Notes: generated from the sequence alone by a model not told the origin. DNA of 64,000 bases from Sulfurihydrogenibium sp. YO3AOP1 (GCF_000020325.1 NC_010730.1:484001-548000), one strand, 5' to 3'; positions 35,722 through 45,093 are shown, counted from the first letter of the stretch. Translations and numbers: made by a program.

Positions 35722-36746
35722 CTACTTTGACGGAAGTATTGGTGGCTCTCTAAAGTTCTTCGGAAGATTTCCAGAAAGGGCATTTAAAAAGGCTACAATA
35801 CTATCTATTTCTTCGTTAGTCAGGTCTTTTCCAAGCTGAACCTTAGCCATTATTTAACCGCATCTTCTAATTTTTCAACAGAGCCATCATGAAAATAAGG
35901 AGGTGTTAATGCTACATTTCTCAACGAAGGAACTTTATATACATACTTATCTTCTTCCTTTTTCGTAGCTAAATAGCGTCCTTCATCAATACTTTGATTT
36001 TTTGTATATTCCCAGTATGGAGCAACTACGCCAAATTTTTGAAAAGAATTTCCGCCAACTAAAGGACCGTTATGACAAGCAACACATCCAACTTCTATAA
36101 ATGTGATTAATCCCTTTTTTTCTTTTTGATTTAAAGCTTTGGTATTGCCTTTTAAATATTCATCAAATCTTGATGGCGTTGTTAGAGTTCTCTCATAAGC
36201 TCCTATGGCAATAGCTATATTTTTTCCACTAATAGGTTTACTATCATTTGGAAAAGCTTCTTTAAATAACTTTACATACCCTTCTATTTTGCTTATTTTA
36301 TCCTCAACATCTTCTAAGCTTTTATTTCCAAATGCTGCAGGACCTGTTAATGACTGTATCGCCTGATCTTCTACGTCTTTTCTGTTGCCTATCCAGTGTT
36401 GGACAAATTGACCTGCTGAGTTTAAGACTGTCGGAGCATGTCTGTCTTGGAATTTAATAGCTCCCATCTGTTTTTTTGCAGGGGCAGAGCCATAATATAC
36501 AATTGGATGACACGTTGCACAGCTTATGTTATCATTTACAGAAAGTCTTCTTTCAAAAAACAGCATTTTGCCAAGGTTTATGACCTTAGGATTATTATAA
36601 ACGGAATTTTCCTTGGTAAAAAAGTCCTTTGGAAGTGGTGAAAAATACTGCCTTGCTTTTGTCAACAGCTCTTCTTGAGACTTTGAAGGTGCAGCAATCA
36701 ACAAAACAGCTATAAAACCTAAGCTTGTTAACAGGACTTTTTTCAT
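35722..36746 (-). pseudogene. di-haem cytochrome c peroxidase, frameshifted near the 3' end
   Basis: Periplasmic di-haem peroxidase of the CcpA/MauG family. It has a signal peptide (MKKVLLTSLGFIAVLLIAAP), haem sites ISCATCHP and VGCVACHNG, and PSLRNVALTPPYFHDGS near the end. The first frame stops at 35850 after VEKLEDAVK. One base later in phase, the minus strand continues MAKVQLGKDLTNEEIDSIVA, which is the expected family C terminus, to a TAG at 35722-35724. A single extra A in the AAA run at about 35853 would restore one frame of about 341 residues. Start ATG 36746 follows GGAGGG. Sequencing error and true mutation cannot be told apart here. Confidence 0.8.
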
Positions 36747-36797
36747 GCTATATATTCCCTCCAATTTCATAAATAATTCCTTCTAAAAATTCTTACA

Positions 36798-36829
36798 TCC
36801 CACCAACTGAATTTATCAAGCCGGTGGGA
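36798..36829 (-). terminator. weak hairpin after the frameshifted porin
   Basis: TCCCACC and GGTGGGA flank an 18-base loop that pairs partly. It is placed 13 bases after the porin stop codon. No immediate T-tract, so it may be a processing or stabilising hairpin. Confidence 0.35.
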
Positions 36830-36841
36830 AAAATATAAATG

Positions 36842-38093
36842 TTAGTATATCAACTCTAAACCAACCCCAATATAATTTCCATCATGACTTGTAGCATTTG
36901 GACTATAAAAAGATTTTGGAGTACCTGCTTGTTTTACATAATGTAAATTTAATTTAATAAAGCCAGGTTTAATATACCAGTTAACACCTGCATCTGTAAC
37001 TTTGTAATTACCATTTCCATATATACTCTTTTCATCACCTTGCCATTCTTCATATGCAAAAGCAGGTTGTAAAATTGTTTTATTTGGAAGTCTAAAGTCA
37101 TACGCTGGCTGTTCTAACATGCCATACTCTATCACTATAATTTAAGGAAGAATTATCATAATTTCTTTTTAAAATATCATATTCGGCATTGAATATAAAG
37201 TTCTTATAGTTTGCAAGAATATCAAATCCTATCATTTGGTTATTTTTAAATGAAACATTAACAGGATTTAAAGCTAAATTACTACTATCTTTTCCTCTTC
37301 CTTGATATGCATAGTTAGCAGCAAAGGTTATACCGTTTCTTTTCCCAAAATAATTTAACTTTGGAACTAATGCATACTTTTTAAATTCAGGATCTCCAAG
37401 AGATAATGCTACTCTTGCAGTATAAAGCAAACTATCTCCACCAGTATATCCCGGACTGCTTCCTCCCATTTTATCAGGATTAAATACCCCAAATCTATAA
37501 TCGATTCCCCATTTTCCTTTCTCATCATTATATAAACCGCCTAAGTTAATACCAAGTTCTCTACCGGGCAGTGTTCCAACTAGATGTAGTCTTGGATAAA
37601 AGTTTGCTAAAGTTTTTTCAAAAGAAATTGAATCTAAAAATGACATATTATCTCTTCCTACTTGAGGTCTAAAATAACCTACAGTAATATTTGCCCAATT
37701 TTTATGAAGTGCGTAAGTGAAGTTAATGTCAAAAAGTTGAAATTGTTGATTATTTAGGTTTTGAGGAAAATAGCCAACGTTGTTAGATCTTGAAGTTGCT
37801 GTATGAGGATCAAGACCAACATTATTATATTGAAACATTACTAAATAAGATAAATCTTCTGTAATTGTACCTTTAAAGCCTAAGAAAGCTCTTCTTAAAA
37901 AGAAATCCATTCTGTTGTCGTATTTCTGACCGTTTTCTATTCTATCCATCGTATATACGCCCCAAAGCTGGTTCATGAAGAAGATTTCAAGCTCTTTCCC
38001 TTCTCCAAAATAAAACTTTGGTGCTGCGTTTGATGGTGTTGCAATGAGTGCAGATGCTACAAGCCCAATTCCTGTGAGTAAAACTTTTCTCAT
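36842..38093 (-). pseudogene. outer-membrane porin paralogue, frameshifted
   Basis: Two overlapping frames, 37098-38093 (331 residues ending DRVWHVRTASV) and 36842-37135 (starting in the other frame and continuing AYDFRLPNKTILQPAFAYEE), together match the intact porin at 38736-40040 end to end. That porin reads VWHVRGGYNFTLPNKTILEP at the junction. The break lies at about 37100-37120. The signal peptide MRKVLLTGIGLVASALIATP and the following 30 residues are almost identical to the intact copy. The C terminus ends in a beta-strand plus aromatic (GVGLELIY), typical of outer-membrane barrels. Either a decayed duplicate or a sequencing frameshift. Confidence 0.8.
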
Positions 38094-38121
38094 GTCTAAC
38101 CCCCTCTAAGTTTTAGTTTTA

Positions 38122-38619
38122 TTATTGTTGCTTATATTTTTTCATGTCATGAACAACAGTAGGTATTAATCTAAAACCTTCTTCCTGTATAGCTGCAAGC
38201 TTAAGAACACCGGCAGGAACTACTATTACAAAATCTTGTAAATCCTCTTCTTTAATTCCCAATGTTCTAACTACATTTCTACAAACATAAATTTTTAGAT
38301 TATAAACCTGTGTCATTGATCTAAGTCTGTCTATTGTTTCTTTGTATTTTTCATAATTTTTCTTAGAAAAGATCAACGCCTCTGGTCCATGGGAAACGAT
38401 AGCTAATTGATATTCACCAGCTGGATTAAACTCATCATAAGCTTTAATAAAATTAGATACAAATCTCAATGCAGTAGCTGTATCTTCAGGCGGAATTGAC
38501 CAATCAAAAACTGCTTTAATCTTGTCTGGAATTTTAGGATCAAACTTTGCCTTTTCTTCAGAATAACCTGAGAGAGAAATCAAGAGTAAACCCATTAAAA
38601 GAAAAACTAATTTTTTCAT
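38122..38619 (-). CDS. exported DsrE-like protein
   Basis: 165 residues with a signal peptide (MKKLVFLLMGLLLISLSGYS). The body is DsrE-like: YQLAIVSHGPEALIFSKKNY, then YNLKIYVCRNVVRTLGIKEE with a cysteine in the sulfane-carrier position, and DFVIVVPAGVLKLAAIQEEG. This is the second exported DsrE-like gene of the cluster and lies between the two porins. A periplasmic sulfur relay is plausible but inferred only from context. Confidence 0.7.
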   Translation of the reverse strand: MKKLVFLLMGLLLISLSGYSEEKAKFDPKIPDKIKAVFDWSIPPEDTATALRFVSNFIKAYDEFNPAGEYQLAIVSHGPEALIFSKKNYEKYKETIDRLRSMTQVYNLKIYVCRNVVRTLGIKEEDLQDFVIVVPAGVLKLAAIQEEGFRLIPTVVHDMKKYKQQ

Positions 38620-38682
38620 AAGAATTACCTCCCAAATAAAAGTTTTTTTAATTCATTAAAAAATGAGAATCAGATGAGAATC

Positions 38683-38721
38683 AGGAAGACAGGGGATGTT
38701 TTGTTCCAATCCCCAGCTTCC
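38683..38721 (-). terminator. hairpin after the intact porin
   Basis: On the minus strand GGAAGCTGGGGAT pairs with ATCCCCTGTCTTCC around a short loop, 15 bases after the porin stop codon. It is followed by two GAGAATCAG-type direct repeats and then a T-run, so termination may be inefficient. Confidence 0.5.
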
Positions 38722-38735
38722 AAACTTTTAAACTA

Positions 38736-40040
38736 TTAGAAAATTAACTGTAAGCCAACGCCTATGTAATCACCAGCTTTGCTATTTCCATTTGGATTAT
38801 AAGCTGATTTTGATGAGCCAGACTGTTTAACATAGTGTAAATTAAGCTTCATATTGTTTTGCTTTATATACCAGTTTAAACCAACGTCGGTTGTTTTGAA
38901 ATTACCATTACCGTTTAAGCTTGCTTTATCTCCTTGCCATTCTGCATAAGTAATGGCTGGTTCAAGAATTGTTTTGTTAGGAAGTGTAAAGTTATAACCA
39001 CCTCTTACATGCCATACTTTGTCTTTGTAATCCAAGCTTGATACATCAAAAGACCTTTTTAACTCGTCATATTCAGCGTTAAATGTAAAATCTTTATAGT
39101 TTGCAAGGATATCAAAGCCTAACATTTGGTTGTTTTTGAATTGAACTTTTACTGTTTTGGCTGAGCTGTCATAATAAGTTAGTTTCCATATAGTAGTATC
39201 TGCTAATGGGAATGTGTTGCTATCTTTTCCTCTTCCTTGATAAGCATAGTTAACTGCAAAAGTTATACCGTTTCTTTTTCCAAAGTAATTGACTTTATAA
39301 CCCATTCCGTATTTTTTCATCTCTGGGTCGCCATAAGACACAGCTACTCTTGCTGTGTAGAGTAAGTTATCCCCACCTGTTCCACCGCTAAATTTATCTA
39401 CGTTAAACACTCCAAAGTTATAGTTAAGCCCTAGCTTAGTTTTTTCATCATTGTACAAACCACCTATATTTACGCCAGTTTCACGACCAGGACCAGTTCC
39501 TACTAAATGCTGTCTTAGATAAAAGTTTGTTAAAGCTTTTTCAAAAGATAACACTTCAAATCCTGCTGTAATGCTTTCTCTACCAACCTGAGGTCTAAAG
39601 TAACCTACAGTAATATTTGCCCAATTTTTATGAAGTGCATAAGTAAACATAGCATCCCAAATATAGAATTGTTGATTTTGATTATTATTTGCGATACTAC
39701 CATTACTACTAACTAAACCAACGTTATTATTACTTTTTGCAAGTGCTGTATGCTGGTCCAAGCCTACGTTGTCATAAGCAAACCATACCCTCCAAGATAA
39801 ATCTTCTGTTATTGTTCCTTGAAATCCAAGTCTTGACCTTCTTAGGAAGAAGTCCATTCTGTTGTCGTATTTTTGACCACCTTCTACTCTATCCATTGTA
39901 TATACGCCCCAAAGCTGGTTTGCAAAGAAAATTTCAAGCTCTTTTCCTTCTCCAAAATAAAACTTTGGTGCTGCGTTTGATGGTGTTGCAATGAGTGCAG
40001 ATGCTACAAGCCCAATTCCTGTGAGTAAAACTTTTTTCAT
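38736..40040 (-). CDS. outer-membrane porin
   Basis: 434 residues: signal peptide MKKVLLTGIGLVASALIATP then SNA cleavage region, alternating beta-strand pattern throughout, and a terminal GVGLQLIF with the C-terminal phenylalanine typical of Bam-assembled barrels. It looks like a phosphate/OprO-type or general porin of Aquificota. In context it may pass thiosulfate or sulfate. The start ATG has AAGGAGG upstream. A dispersed repeat lies just before the gene, so its promoter must be in the roughly 40 bases left or within the repeat. Confidence 0.85.
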   Translation of the reverse strand: MKKVLLTGIGLVASALIATPSNAAPKFYFGEGKELEIFFANQLWGVYTMDRVEGGQKYDNRMDFFLRRSRLGFQGTITEDLSWRVWFAYDNVGLDQHTALAKSNNNVGLVSSNGSIANNNQNQQFYIWDAMFTYALHKNWANITVGYFRPQVGRESITAGFEVLSFEKALTNFYLRQHLVGTGPGRETGVNIGGLYNDEKTKLGLNYNFGVFNVDKFSGGTGGDNLLYTARVAVSYGDPEMKKYGMGYKVNYFGKRNGITFAVNYAYQGRGKDSNTFPLADTTIWKLTYYDSSAKTVKVQFKNNQMLGFDILANYKDFTFNAEYDELKRSFDVSSLDYKDKVWHVRGGYNFTLPNKTILEPAITYAEWQGDKASLNGNGNFKTTDVGLNWYIKQNNMKLNLHYVKQSGSSKSAYNPNGNSKAGDYIGVGLQLIF

Positions 40041-40077
40041 GTTAAACCTCCTTTAAAAATTTTTATTGAAAGAATAG

Positions 40078-40215
40078 ATTTCCAGCTCTCTTTCTTTGTC
40101 ATCCTGAGGACGTAAGTCTGAAGGATCTCCTTTTTTAAAAAGAGAGGGAAAAGAGATTCTTCGTCGGCTGCAGAATGACAACAATTTACCTCTCACTTTT
40201 TACCTCTCACCTATT
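40078..40215. repeat. dispersed repeat upstream of the porin
   Basis: GTCATCCTGAGGACGTAAGT arm from 40099, then a reversed left arm GATTCTTCGTCGGCTGCAG at about 40153, and CTCTCACTTTTTACCTCTCA microsatellite sequence. It fills the gap between the porin and the DUF302 lipoprotein gene. Confidence 0.65.
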
Positions 40216-40222
40216 CACTTTT

Positions 40223-40867
40223 TTATTGACCGGCTATGTTATCAATTATTTTTTTAAGCTCTAAATCAAGCTCTTTTAATGCTTTAATTGCATCTGCGTC
40301 TAAATTGCCCATATATTTAATGGCTGTGCTTGGTTTAAACGTTCCTACAACCATTTTTCCATCTTTTTCATACGTGTAAACTTTAAAAGGAAACTGGGAT
40401 GCAAGCTGTGGATTATGCTTCATAATTTTTGAACACTGAGAAAGCTTGCATACAAGGTAGATATGCATATGCTTCCAAAAGTCTTTATTTCCTTGCTCTT
40501 CTACGCCTTTTGTGATGTTTAAAACATGGACGATTTTAAAGTTATGATTTTCAAGCTCTGTTCTTAATGCTAAATCAAGCTCTTCATAAGACATTTTTGT
40601 TGTTCTCTCATAAATATCAGACATTTCTTCATCTTCAGAGTCTGTCACTACTGCACTGGCAAGAGATTCTAAAAAAGACTTTTTCTCTGTTTTTGCTTCT
40701 GTTTTTGCTTCCGTTTTTTTCTCAGATTTGCTTAAGCTTACTTTCTTTTGTGGTTTGTCATCATAACCAGTTCCTAAGTAGTCTCCTGTTTCAAAAGAGA
40801 CATCTTTAATGACTCCTCCACAAGAAGCAATCAAACCAACCAACATCACTAAGATTAATTTTTTCAT
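40223..40867 (-). CDS. DUF302-like lipoprotein
   Basis: 214 residues. A lipobox (LVGLIASC at about residues 9-16) predicts lipidation at Cys16. A lysine/glutamate-rich linker with three EAKTEKK-like units follows (about 48-66), then a DUF302-type domain: LRTELENHNFKIVHVLNITK and FPFKVYTYEKDGKMVVGTF. It shares the domain with the 33757 gene. It is separated from soxB by about 320 bases of repeat, so it may have its own promoter. Confidence 0.75.
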   Translation of the reverse strand: MKKLILVMLVGLIASCGGVIKDVSFETGDYLGTGYDDKPQKKVSLSKSEKKTEAKTEAKTEKKSFLESLASAVVTDSEDEEMSDIYERTTKMSYEELDLALRTELENHNFKIVHVLNITKGVEEQGNKDFWKHMHIYLVCKLSQCSKIMKHNPQLASQFPFKVYTYEKDGKMVVGTFKPSTAIKYMGNLDADAIKALKELDLELKKIIDNIAGQ

Positions 40868-40962
40868 CCTTTGCCCCTTTTTTAGTCAGGTTAAATTTTA
40901 TCATATAAATTTCCGATATGTCAAAAAAGTTAGTTCACTTTACAGTTTAGAAACTCAATAGA

Positions 40963-41178
40963 AATAGGAGATTCTCTCCTTCCGGCCTCAGGATGACAAT
41001 ACTTTATGCCAACTTCTCCTATTCTGTAAGGGCGATTCATGATTCGTCCCTACTCTTTCCTTGTTATCTGAGGATGCAAGCCTGACAGGTTCCCTTTTTA
41101 ATTTTATAAAACTACTCATTGCTCACCCAAGGTATTATTTAATTAAAAATTATTAACTAATTTCTCATCCAAGGTTGC
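40963..41178. repeat. dispersed repeat downstream of soxB
   Basis: GGAGATTCTCTCCTTCCGGC, GGCGATTCATGATTCGTCC (also near 33465) and two successive right ends, CTCACCCAAGGTATT (41123-41137) and TTTCTCATCCAAGG (41161-41174). No gene lies between 40868 and 41186 and no clear terminator for soxB is visible. Confidence 0.6.
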
Positions 41179-41186
41179 TACTACTC

Positions 41187-42920
41187 CTACAAACATTTTC
41201 CTTCAGATGTTGGGCATCCACAGTCAAAATCTAAGATTTTTACGTTTGATTTTAATGGCGGATTAACTACTTTTACTCTGTTAATGTAATCAATAGTAAT
41301 GTCATAAGATGGTCTTAATTTTTTAGCATTTTTGCCCATTTTGTATAGATTTCCACCCCAAGATGCTACTACATAAGTTCTGTTAGGGTCAAGGTCTTTT
41401 CCGTTAACTTTTATGTCTGAAATTCTTTGTCCTGTTGGTGCGGAGATTTTTATGGCATATTCAAGACCAAGAGTTCTGCTCATATCTCCGCCTTGTTGGT
41501 AAAGTGGATTTGAGTTAAATACGTTGTCTGCTACATCTTCTAATAGATTTTTAATCTGAGCTCCTGTTAGCTCAAATCTGTAAACATCAGGGTATGTTAT
41601 CGCAGCCATACTGTAAACATCATCTACTGTAATGTTATCTCCGGGTAGAAGTGTTGTTCCCCATCTGTAGCCCGGGTTGAATACTATTTCACAATCTGCT
41701 TCTTCTTTGATTGCATCCATCATTACTCTGTCAAAAGTTGAATAGAATGTATCTCTTTTGTAGAGTATTGTTTCTGTTTTTCCTATAACTTCAGAAAGCT
41801 GTTTTTCATATGGTTCATATAGCTTATTTACAAGGTCTTGGACTTCTTTATCCGGTTTTATAAAGTTTGATGCAACAGGGTATAGTTTATACGCAAAGTT
41901 TGTAATCTTTTTATTTTTAACTTCAAGGTCTAACCTTCCAAGATATTTTCCATGGCTTCCTGCAATGACTATGATTGTATTGTTTACTATCACTGGTTTT
42001 GGTGCTGGGTCGTGGGTGTGTCCGGAAAGGATAATATCAATTCCGTTTACCATTTTTGCAAGAGCTTGGTCTAATGTAAATCCATCGTGAGATAGTAAAA
42101 CTACCACATCAGCTCCTTTACTTCTTACTTCGTCAACAAACTTTTGAAGTCTCTCTGGCTGAATTCCAAATGTCCAGCCTTCTGTAAACTCCTTAGGGTT
42201 TGCTATTGGCGTATAAGGGAAAGAGTTTCCAATGACTGCAACTTTTACACCGCCAACTTCTCTGATTGTGTATGGTTTAAAGATTAACTCGCCCCACATA
42301 TCATCTGCTACGTTTTGAGATATAAACTCTGCTTTGAGATGCTTGTTTACAAGCTCTAAGACTCTGTCTTTTCCGTATGTATACTCCCAATGACCAACCA
42401 TAATGTCAATTCCAAGAGCGTTTTGTGCCTCAACTACCGCTAAACCTTTTGTAAATAATCCAATAGCTGTTCCTTGCCATGTATCGCCAGAATCCATAAA
42501 TAACACTTTATCATTGCCTCTTTCTGCCTTTATCTGTTTAACCAAGGTTGCTATATGTGCTACACCGCCCATCTTTCCGTATTTTTTGGCAAGCTCTTCA
42601 AAGCCGATGTAAGTATCAAAGTAAGCTCTCATTGTATTTGGCTTTATACCGTAGTATTTTAAGAATGCCTTGCCACATAAAAATCCAGGAGTTCCTATTA
42701 GCTCCCTTGCTGAAATTAGTGTAGATGGCTCTCTCCAGTAAAGCGGTTTAATGTGTGCATGTAAATCGCATATGTGTAATAGTGTAACGTTTCCAACAGG
42801 TTTAAAATCAAATAGTTTTTCCGGGTTTAAATCGTTTAATTTTGCAAAAACATCCTCAGCCGCTAATGACAGACCTGCTATTGCAGCAAGATGAAACAGC
42901 TCTCTTCTTGAAATATTCAT
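41187..42920 (-). CDS. soxB: SoxB thiosulfohydrolase
   Basis: Di-manganese periplasmic enzyme that hydrolyses sulfate off the SoxY-bound thiosulfate adduct. 577 residues with a Tat signal (ISRRELFHLAAIAGLSLA). Metal and active-site motifs are CDLHAHIKP, MDSGDTWQGTA, VGHWEYTYG, LLSHDGFTLDQA and LSGHTHDPAP. A 5'-nucleotidase-type C-terminal domain follows. It is the last of the six contiguous sox genes and follows soxA after a short gap containing GGAGG. Confidence 0.97.
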   Translation of the reverse strand: MNISRRELFHLAAIAGLSLAAEDVFAKLNDLNPEKLFDFKPVGNVTLLHICDLHAHIKPLYWREPSTLISARELIGTPGFLCGKAFLKYYGIKPNTMRAYFDTYIGFEELAKKYGKMGGVAHIATLVKQIKAERGNDKVLFMDSGDTWQGTAIGLFTKGLAVVEAQNALGIDIMVGHWEYTYGKDRVLELVNKHLKAEFISQNVADDMWGELIFKPYTIREVGGVKVAVIGNSFPYTPIANPKEFTEGWTFGIQPERLQKFVDEVRSKGADVVVLLSHDGFTLDQALAKMVNGIDIILSGHTHDPAPKPVIVNNTIIVIAGSHGKYLGRLDLEVKNKKITNFAYKLYPVASNFIKPDKEVQDLVNKLYEPYEKQLSEVIGKTETILYKRDTFYSTFDRVMMDAIKEEADCEIVFNPGYRWGTTLLPGDNITVDDVYSMAAITYPDVYRFELTGAQIKNLLEDVADNVFNSNPLYQQGGDMSRTLGLEYAIKISAPTGQRISDIKVNGKDLDPNRTYVVASWGGNLYKMGKNAKKLRPSYDITIDYINRVKVVNPPLKSNVKILDFDCGCPTSEGKCL

Positions 42921-42940
42921 TTTTGCCTCCTTTTCTCACC

Positions 42941-43747
42941 TTATCTAACAAGTCCTGGTGCTTCTATAGTTGCTCCATTTGCTAATGATGTTACATAAAG
43001 CTCTAATGCTACCATCTCTTTTGAACCAAGAGGCAGAATTTTCATACTTGCTTGACTCATACATTGTTGAAATCTTTGTTCTATTGTTACAACTTTACTT
43101 TGTGTCATTCTATAACCCGGCCAATGGGCAGCAGCTGTTGTTCCTTTTATTCCATTAAATTCATGTCCAAGAGGATTTAATTTCTGCATTCTCAAAACCA
43201 ATCCAGCAGCATACTCATGACAGGCTTGGCATGATAGATTTCTTTTTCCTCTTTTTAATTCAAACACATACTTTCCGTAATCATAGTACGCTTTAACAAC
43301 AGGATTGGATGATGTATCTACGTTAATTTTTTCTCCAGATGCTATATACTTTAAATATGTAAGTAATGCAGTGTTTTCTTCACTTTTAAGTGGGAAAGGG
43401 TTTTCAACGCCTTGATTTAGCTTTTGACACATCTGAATTCTTTGCTGTAGTGATATTACAGCGTTTAATTTTTCGTTGTATTTTGGATAAGTTCCAACAG
43501 CTTTTTTAAGTTTTTCTTCACTGTGGCAAGATGCACAGGATTTATTTGATTTTCCCATAGGTGTATTAAACAGCTTTCCGCCAACTTCCTGAGCAAAAAC
43601 TTCTCCCGGATTTATACCGGTTTTATATAATGCTAAATCCTCTTCTGATATAGCTTGCCCAGCTTCTTGTGAAATTGCTTTATTTATGCCAAATGCCGAA
43701 GCTAAAACCAAGGCTCCAAAAAGCAATAGTTTACCCTTTAATTTCAT
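42941..43747 (-). CDS. soxA: SoxA cytochrome subunit of SoxAX
   Basis: Joins thiosulfate to the SoxY carrier cysteine. About 268 residues: signal peptide (KLLLFGALVLASAFGINKA), two c-type haem sites CASCHS and CQACHE (di-haem SoxA), and the catalytic cysteine ligand in RFQQCMSQASM. GTTAAAHWPGYRMTQ is a SoxA signature. The start ATG at 43747 sits ten bases after GGGAGG; a TTG two codons earlier would be too close. A terminator-like hairpin separates it from soxZ. Confidence 0.95.
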   Translation of the reverse strand: MKLKGKLLLFGALVLASAFGINKAISQEAGQAISEEDLALYKTGINPGEVFAQEVGGKLFNTPMGKSNKSCASCHSEEKLKKAVGTYPKYNEKLNAVISLQQRIQMCQKLNQGVENPFPLKSEENTALLTYLKYIASGEKINVDTSSNPVVKAYYDYGKYVFELKRGKRNLSCQACHEYAAGLVLRMQKLNPLGHEFNGIKGTTAAAHWPGYRMTQSKVVTIEQRFQQCMSQASMKILPLGSKEMVALELYVTSLANGATIEAPGLVR

Positions 43748-43775
43748 AGCCAATTTTCCTCCCTTAAGGAATTTT

Positions 43776-43802
43776 AAAAAAGAGAGGGCTAAAATAGCCC
43801 TC
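43776..43802 (-). terminator. intra-operon terminator-like hairpin between soxZ and soxA
   Basis: A perfect 8-bp stem GAGGGCTA/TAGCCCTC (43784-43791 with 43795-43802) is followed on the minus strand by TCTTTTTT. It lies 9 bases after the soxZ stop codon, so part of the transcripts should end before soxAB. Confidence 0.75.
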
Positions 43803-43810
43803 AGCCGAGA

Positions 43811-44140
43811 TTATCCTACGTTTATGTCGATTACTTTTTCTGTAACGTCTCCTTTGTTATCTTTCCAAATGATTTTTAAAGGTGCAGTTTTGGTAGCTTT
43901 TACATAGAAAGAGATAAATGGATTTACACTTACAGAACCAGAAAGTTTCATGGTAGTGATTTTTTCATTTCCATAATATACTTCTACGTCTGTAATGTAG
44001 TTAGCTGCGATATACTTTCCAGATTCTTTGTCTTTTACTAAACCTGTGTCCATTGGGTGCATTATAACTGTATTAACTTTGATTAAGTCATCTTTTTTGT
44101 AATCTTTTGGGTCTATTTTTACCATTGCTGTTCTTGGCAT
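43811..44140 (-). CDS. soxZ: SoxZ
   Basis: 109-residue immunoglobulin-fold partner of SoxY in the SoxYZ sulfur-carrier complex. VIMHPMDTGLVKDKESGKYI and ITTMKLSGSVSVNPFISFYV are characteristic, as is the final GDVTEKVIDINVG. It has no signal peptide and is expected to be exported with SoxY. The gene lies 24 bases after soxY. Confidence 0.95.
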   Translation of the reverse strand: MPRTAMVKIDPKDYKKDDLIKVNTVIMHPMDTGLVKDKESGKYIAANYITDVEVYYGNEKITTMKLSGSVSVNPFISFYVKATKTAPLKIIWKDNKGDVTEKVIDINVG

Positions 44141-44164
44141 CTTTCAATCCTCCTTAATTATTGA

Positions 44165-44632
44165 TTATCCACATCCGCCTATTGTAACTTTTACAGGCTT
44201 CTGTGCTTTAATGAAGCTACCATCTGCAAGTTGTGCTATTGCGACAACGTTCATAGATTCTGCAAGTCTTATTCTTGTCGAGATGTAAGCCTTTCCGTTA
44301 GCCGGAGTAAACTCAACGCTCATCGTACGAGCATTATGGTTTTTATCTGCTAAAATATGAATTGCTTTAATCTGCTCTATTGGTAGTTCTACTTCTACAG
44401 TAACCGGTACAACAGCCCCGTTTTCTGCAATCTCCGGAGCAATAAGCTTTACTTTGTCTGAATCAGCAACTGTTTTTCCGCCGGTAATTTCTTTTAATGC
44501 TTCTTCATAAGGTTTTTTTGGTGGTGGTGCGTCTGCAAGCTCAACAGCAAAGACATTAGATAACAATGAGCTGCCGAACGTTAGACTGGAAACAGCCAAC
44601 GCTGCTCCTTTTAAAAGCTCTCTTCTGTTCAT
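44165..44632 (-). CDS. soxY: SoxY sulfur-carrier protein
   Basis: Periplasmic carrier to which sulfur intermediates are covalently bound. 155 residues with a Tat signal (MNRRELLKGAALAVSSLTFG) and the C-terminal swinging-arm GGCG with the carrier cysteine as penultimate residue. It is preceded by AGGAGG and lies between the SoxW-like thioredoxin and soxZ. Confidence 0.97.
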   Translation of the reverse strand: MNRRELLKGAALAVSSLTFGSSLLSNVFAVELADAPPPKKPYEEALKEITGGKTVADSDKVKLIAPEIAENGAVVPVTVEVELPIEQIKAIHILADKNHNARTMSVEFTPANGKAYISTRIRLAESMNVVAIAQLADGSFIKAQKPVKVTIGGCG

Positions 44633-44643
44633 AAAAATACCTC

Positions 44644-45090
44644 CTAATTTGTTTTCATAAAAAATTCGTTCATATCCATCGTTTTATAACTTCCGGATGA
44701 GAAATACTCTAAAATTTTAACAAAATCTTTTTCTTCCCAGGCTCCAAAGATTGCTTTAATCTTCTTTCCGTCTGGTTCTAAGAAATAAAACATCGGCGTT
44801 CCTACAAATCCGTATTTTTTTCTAAACTCTATGCCTTCTTTACTGCATTTTCTTAATTTTACAGGAACAAACTGCCTATTTAACATATCTTCAACTTTTC
44901 TACTGTCAAATACTTTAAAATCCATTATATCGCAGTAATGACAAGATGGTGAGTAAATATACACAAAAACAAGCTTATTCTCTTTTTTTGCTATTTCAAA
45001 AGCTTTATCAAGAGGGACCCAGTTTATTTCTGCATTTGAAATACCAAACACAGTTAATATAAATATCAAAATAAAACTTTTAAGCTTCAT
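44644..45090 (-). CDS. soxW: SoxW-like periplasmic thioredoxin
   Basis: 148 residues with a signal peptide (about 1-20) and a thioredoxin fold with CHYC active site (YSPSCHYCDIMDF), followed by the cis-Pro segment FVGTPMFYFLEPDG. Proteins like this reduce SoxY or other periplasmic disulfides. It lies three bases after soxX and 11 before soxY, fully within the sox operon. The symbol reflects position and fold and not proven function. Confidence 0.8.
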   Translation of the reverse strand: MKLKSFILIFILTVFGISNAEINWVPLDKAFEIAKKENKLVFVYIYSPSCHYCDIMDFKVFDSRKVEDMLNRQFVPVKLRKCSKEGIEFRKKYGFVGTPMFYFLEPDGKKIKAIFGAWEEKDFVKILEYFSSGSYKTMDMNEFFMKTN

Positions 45091-45093
45091 ACA

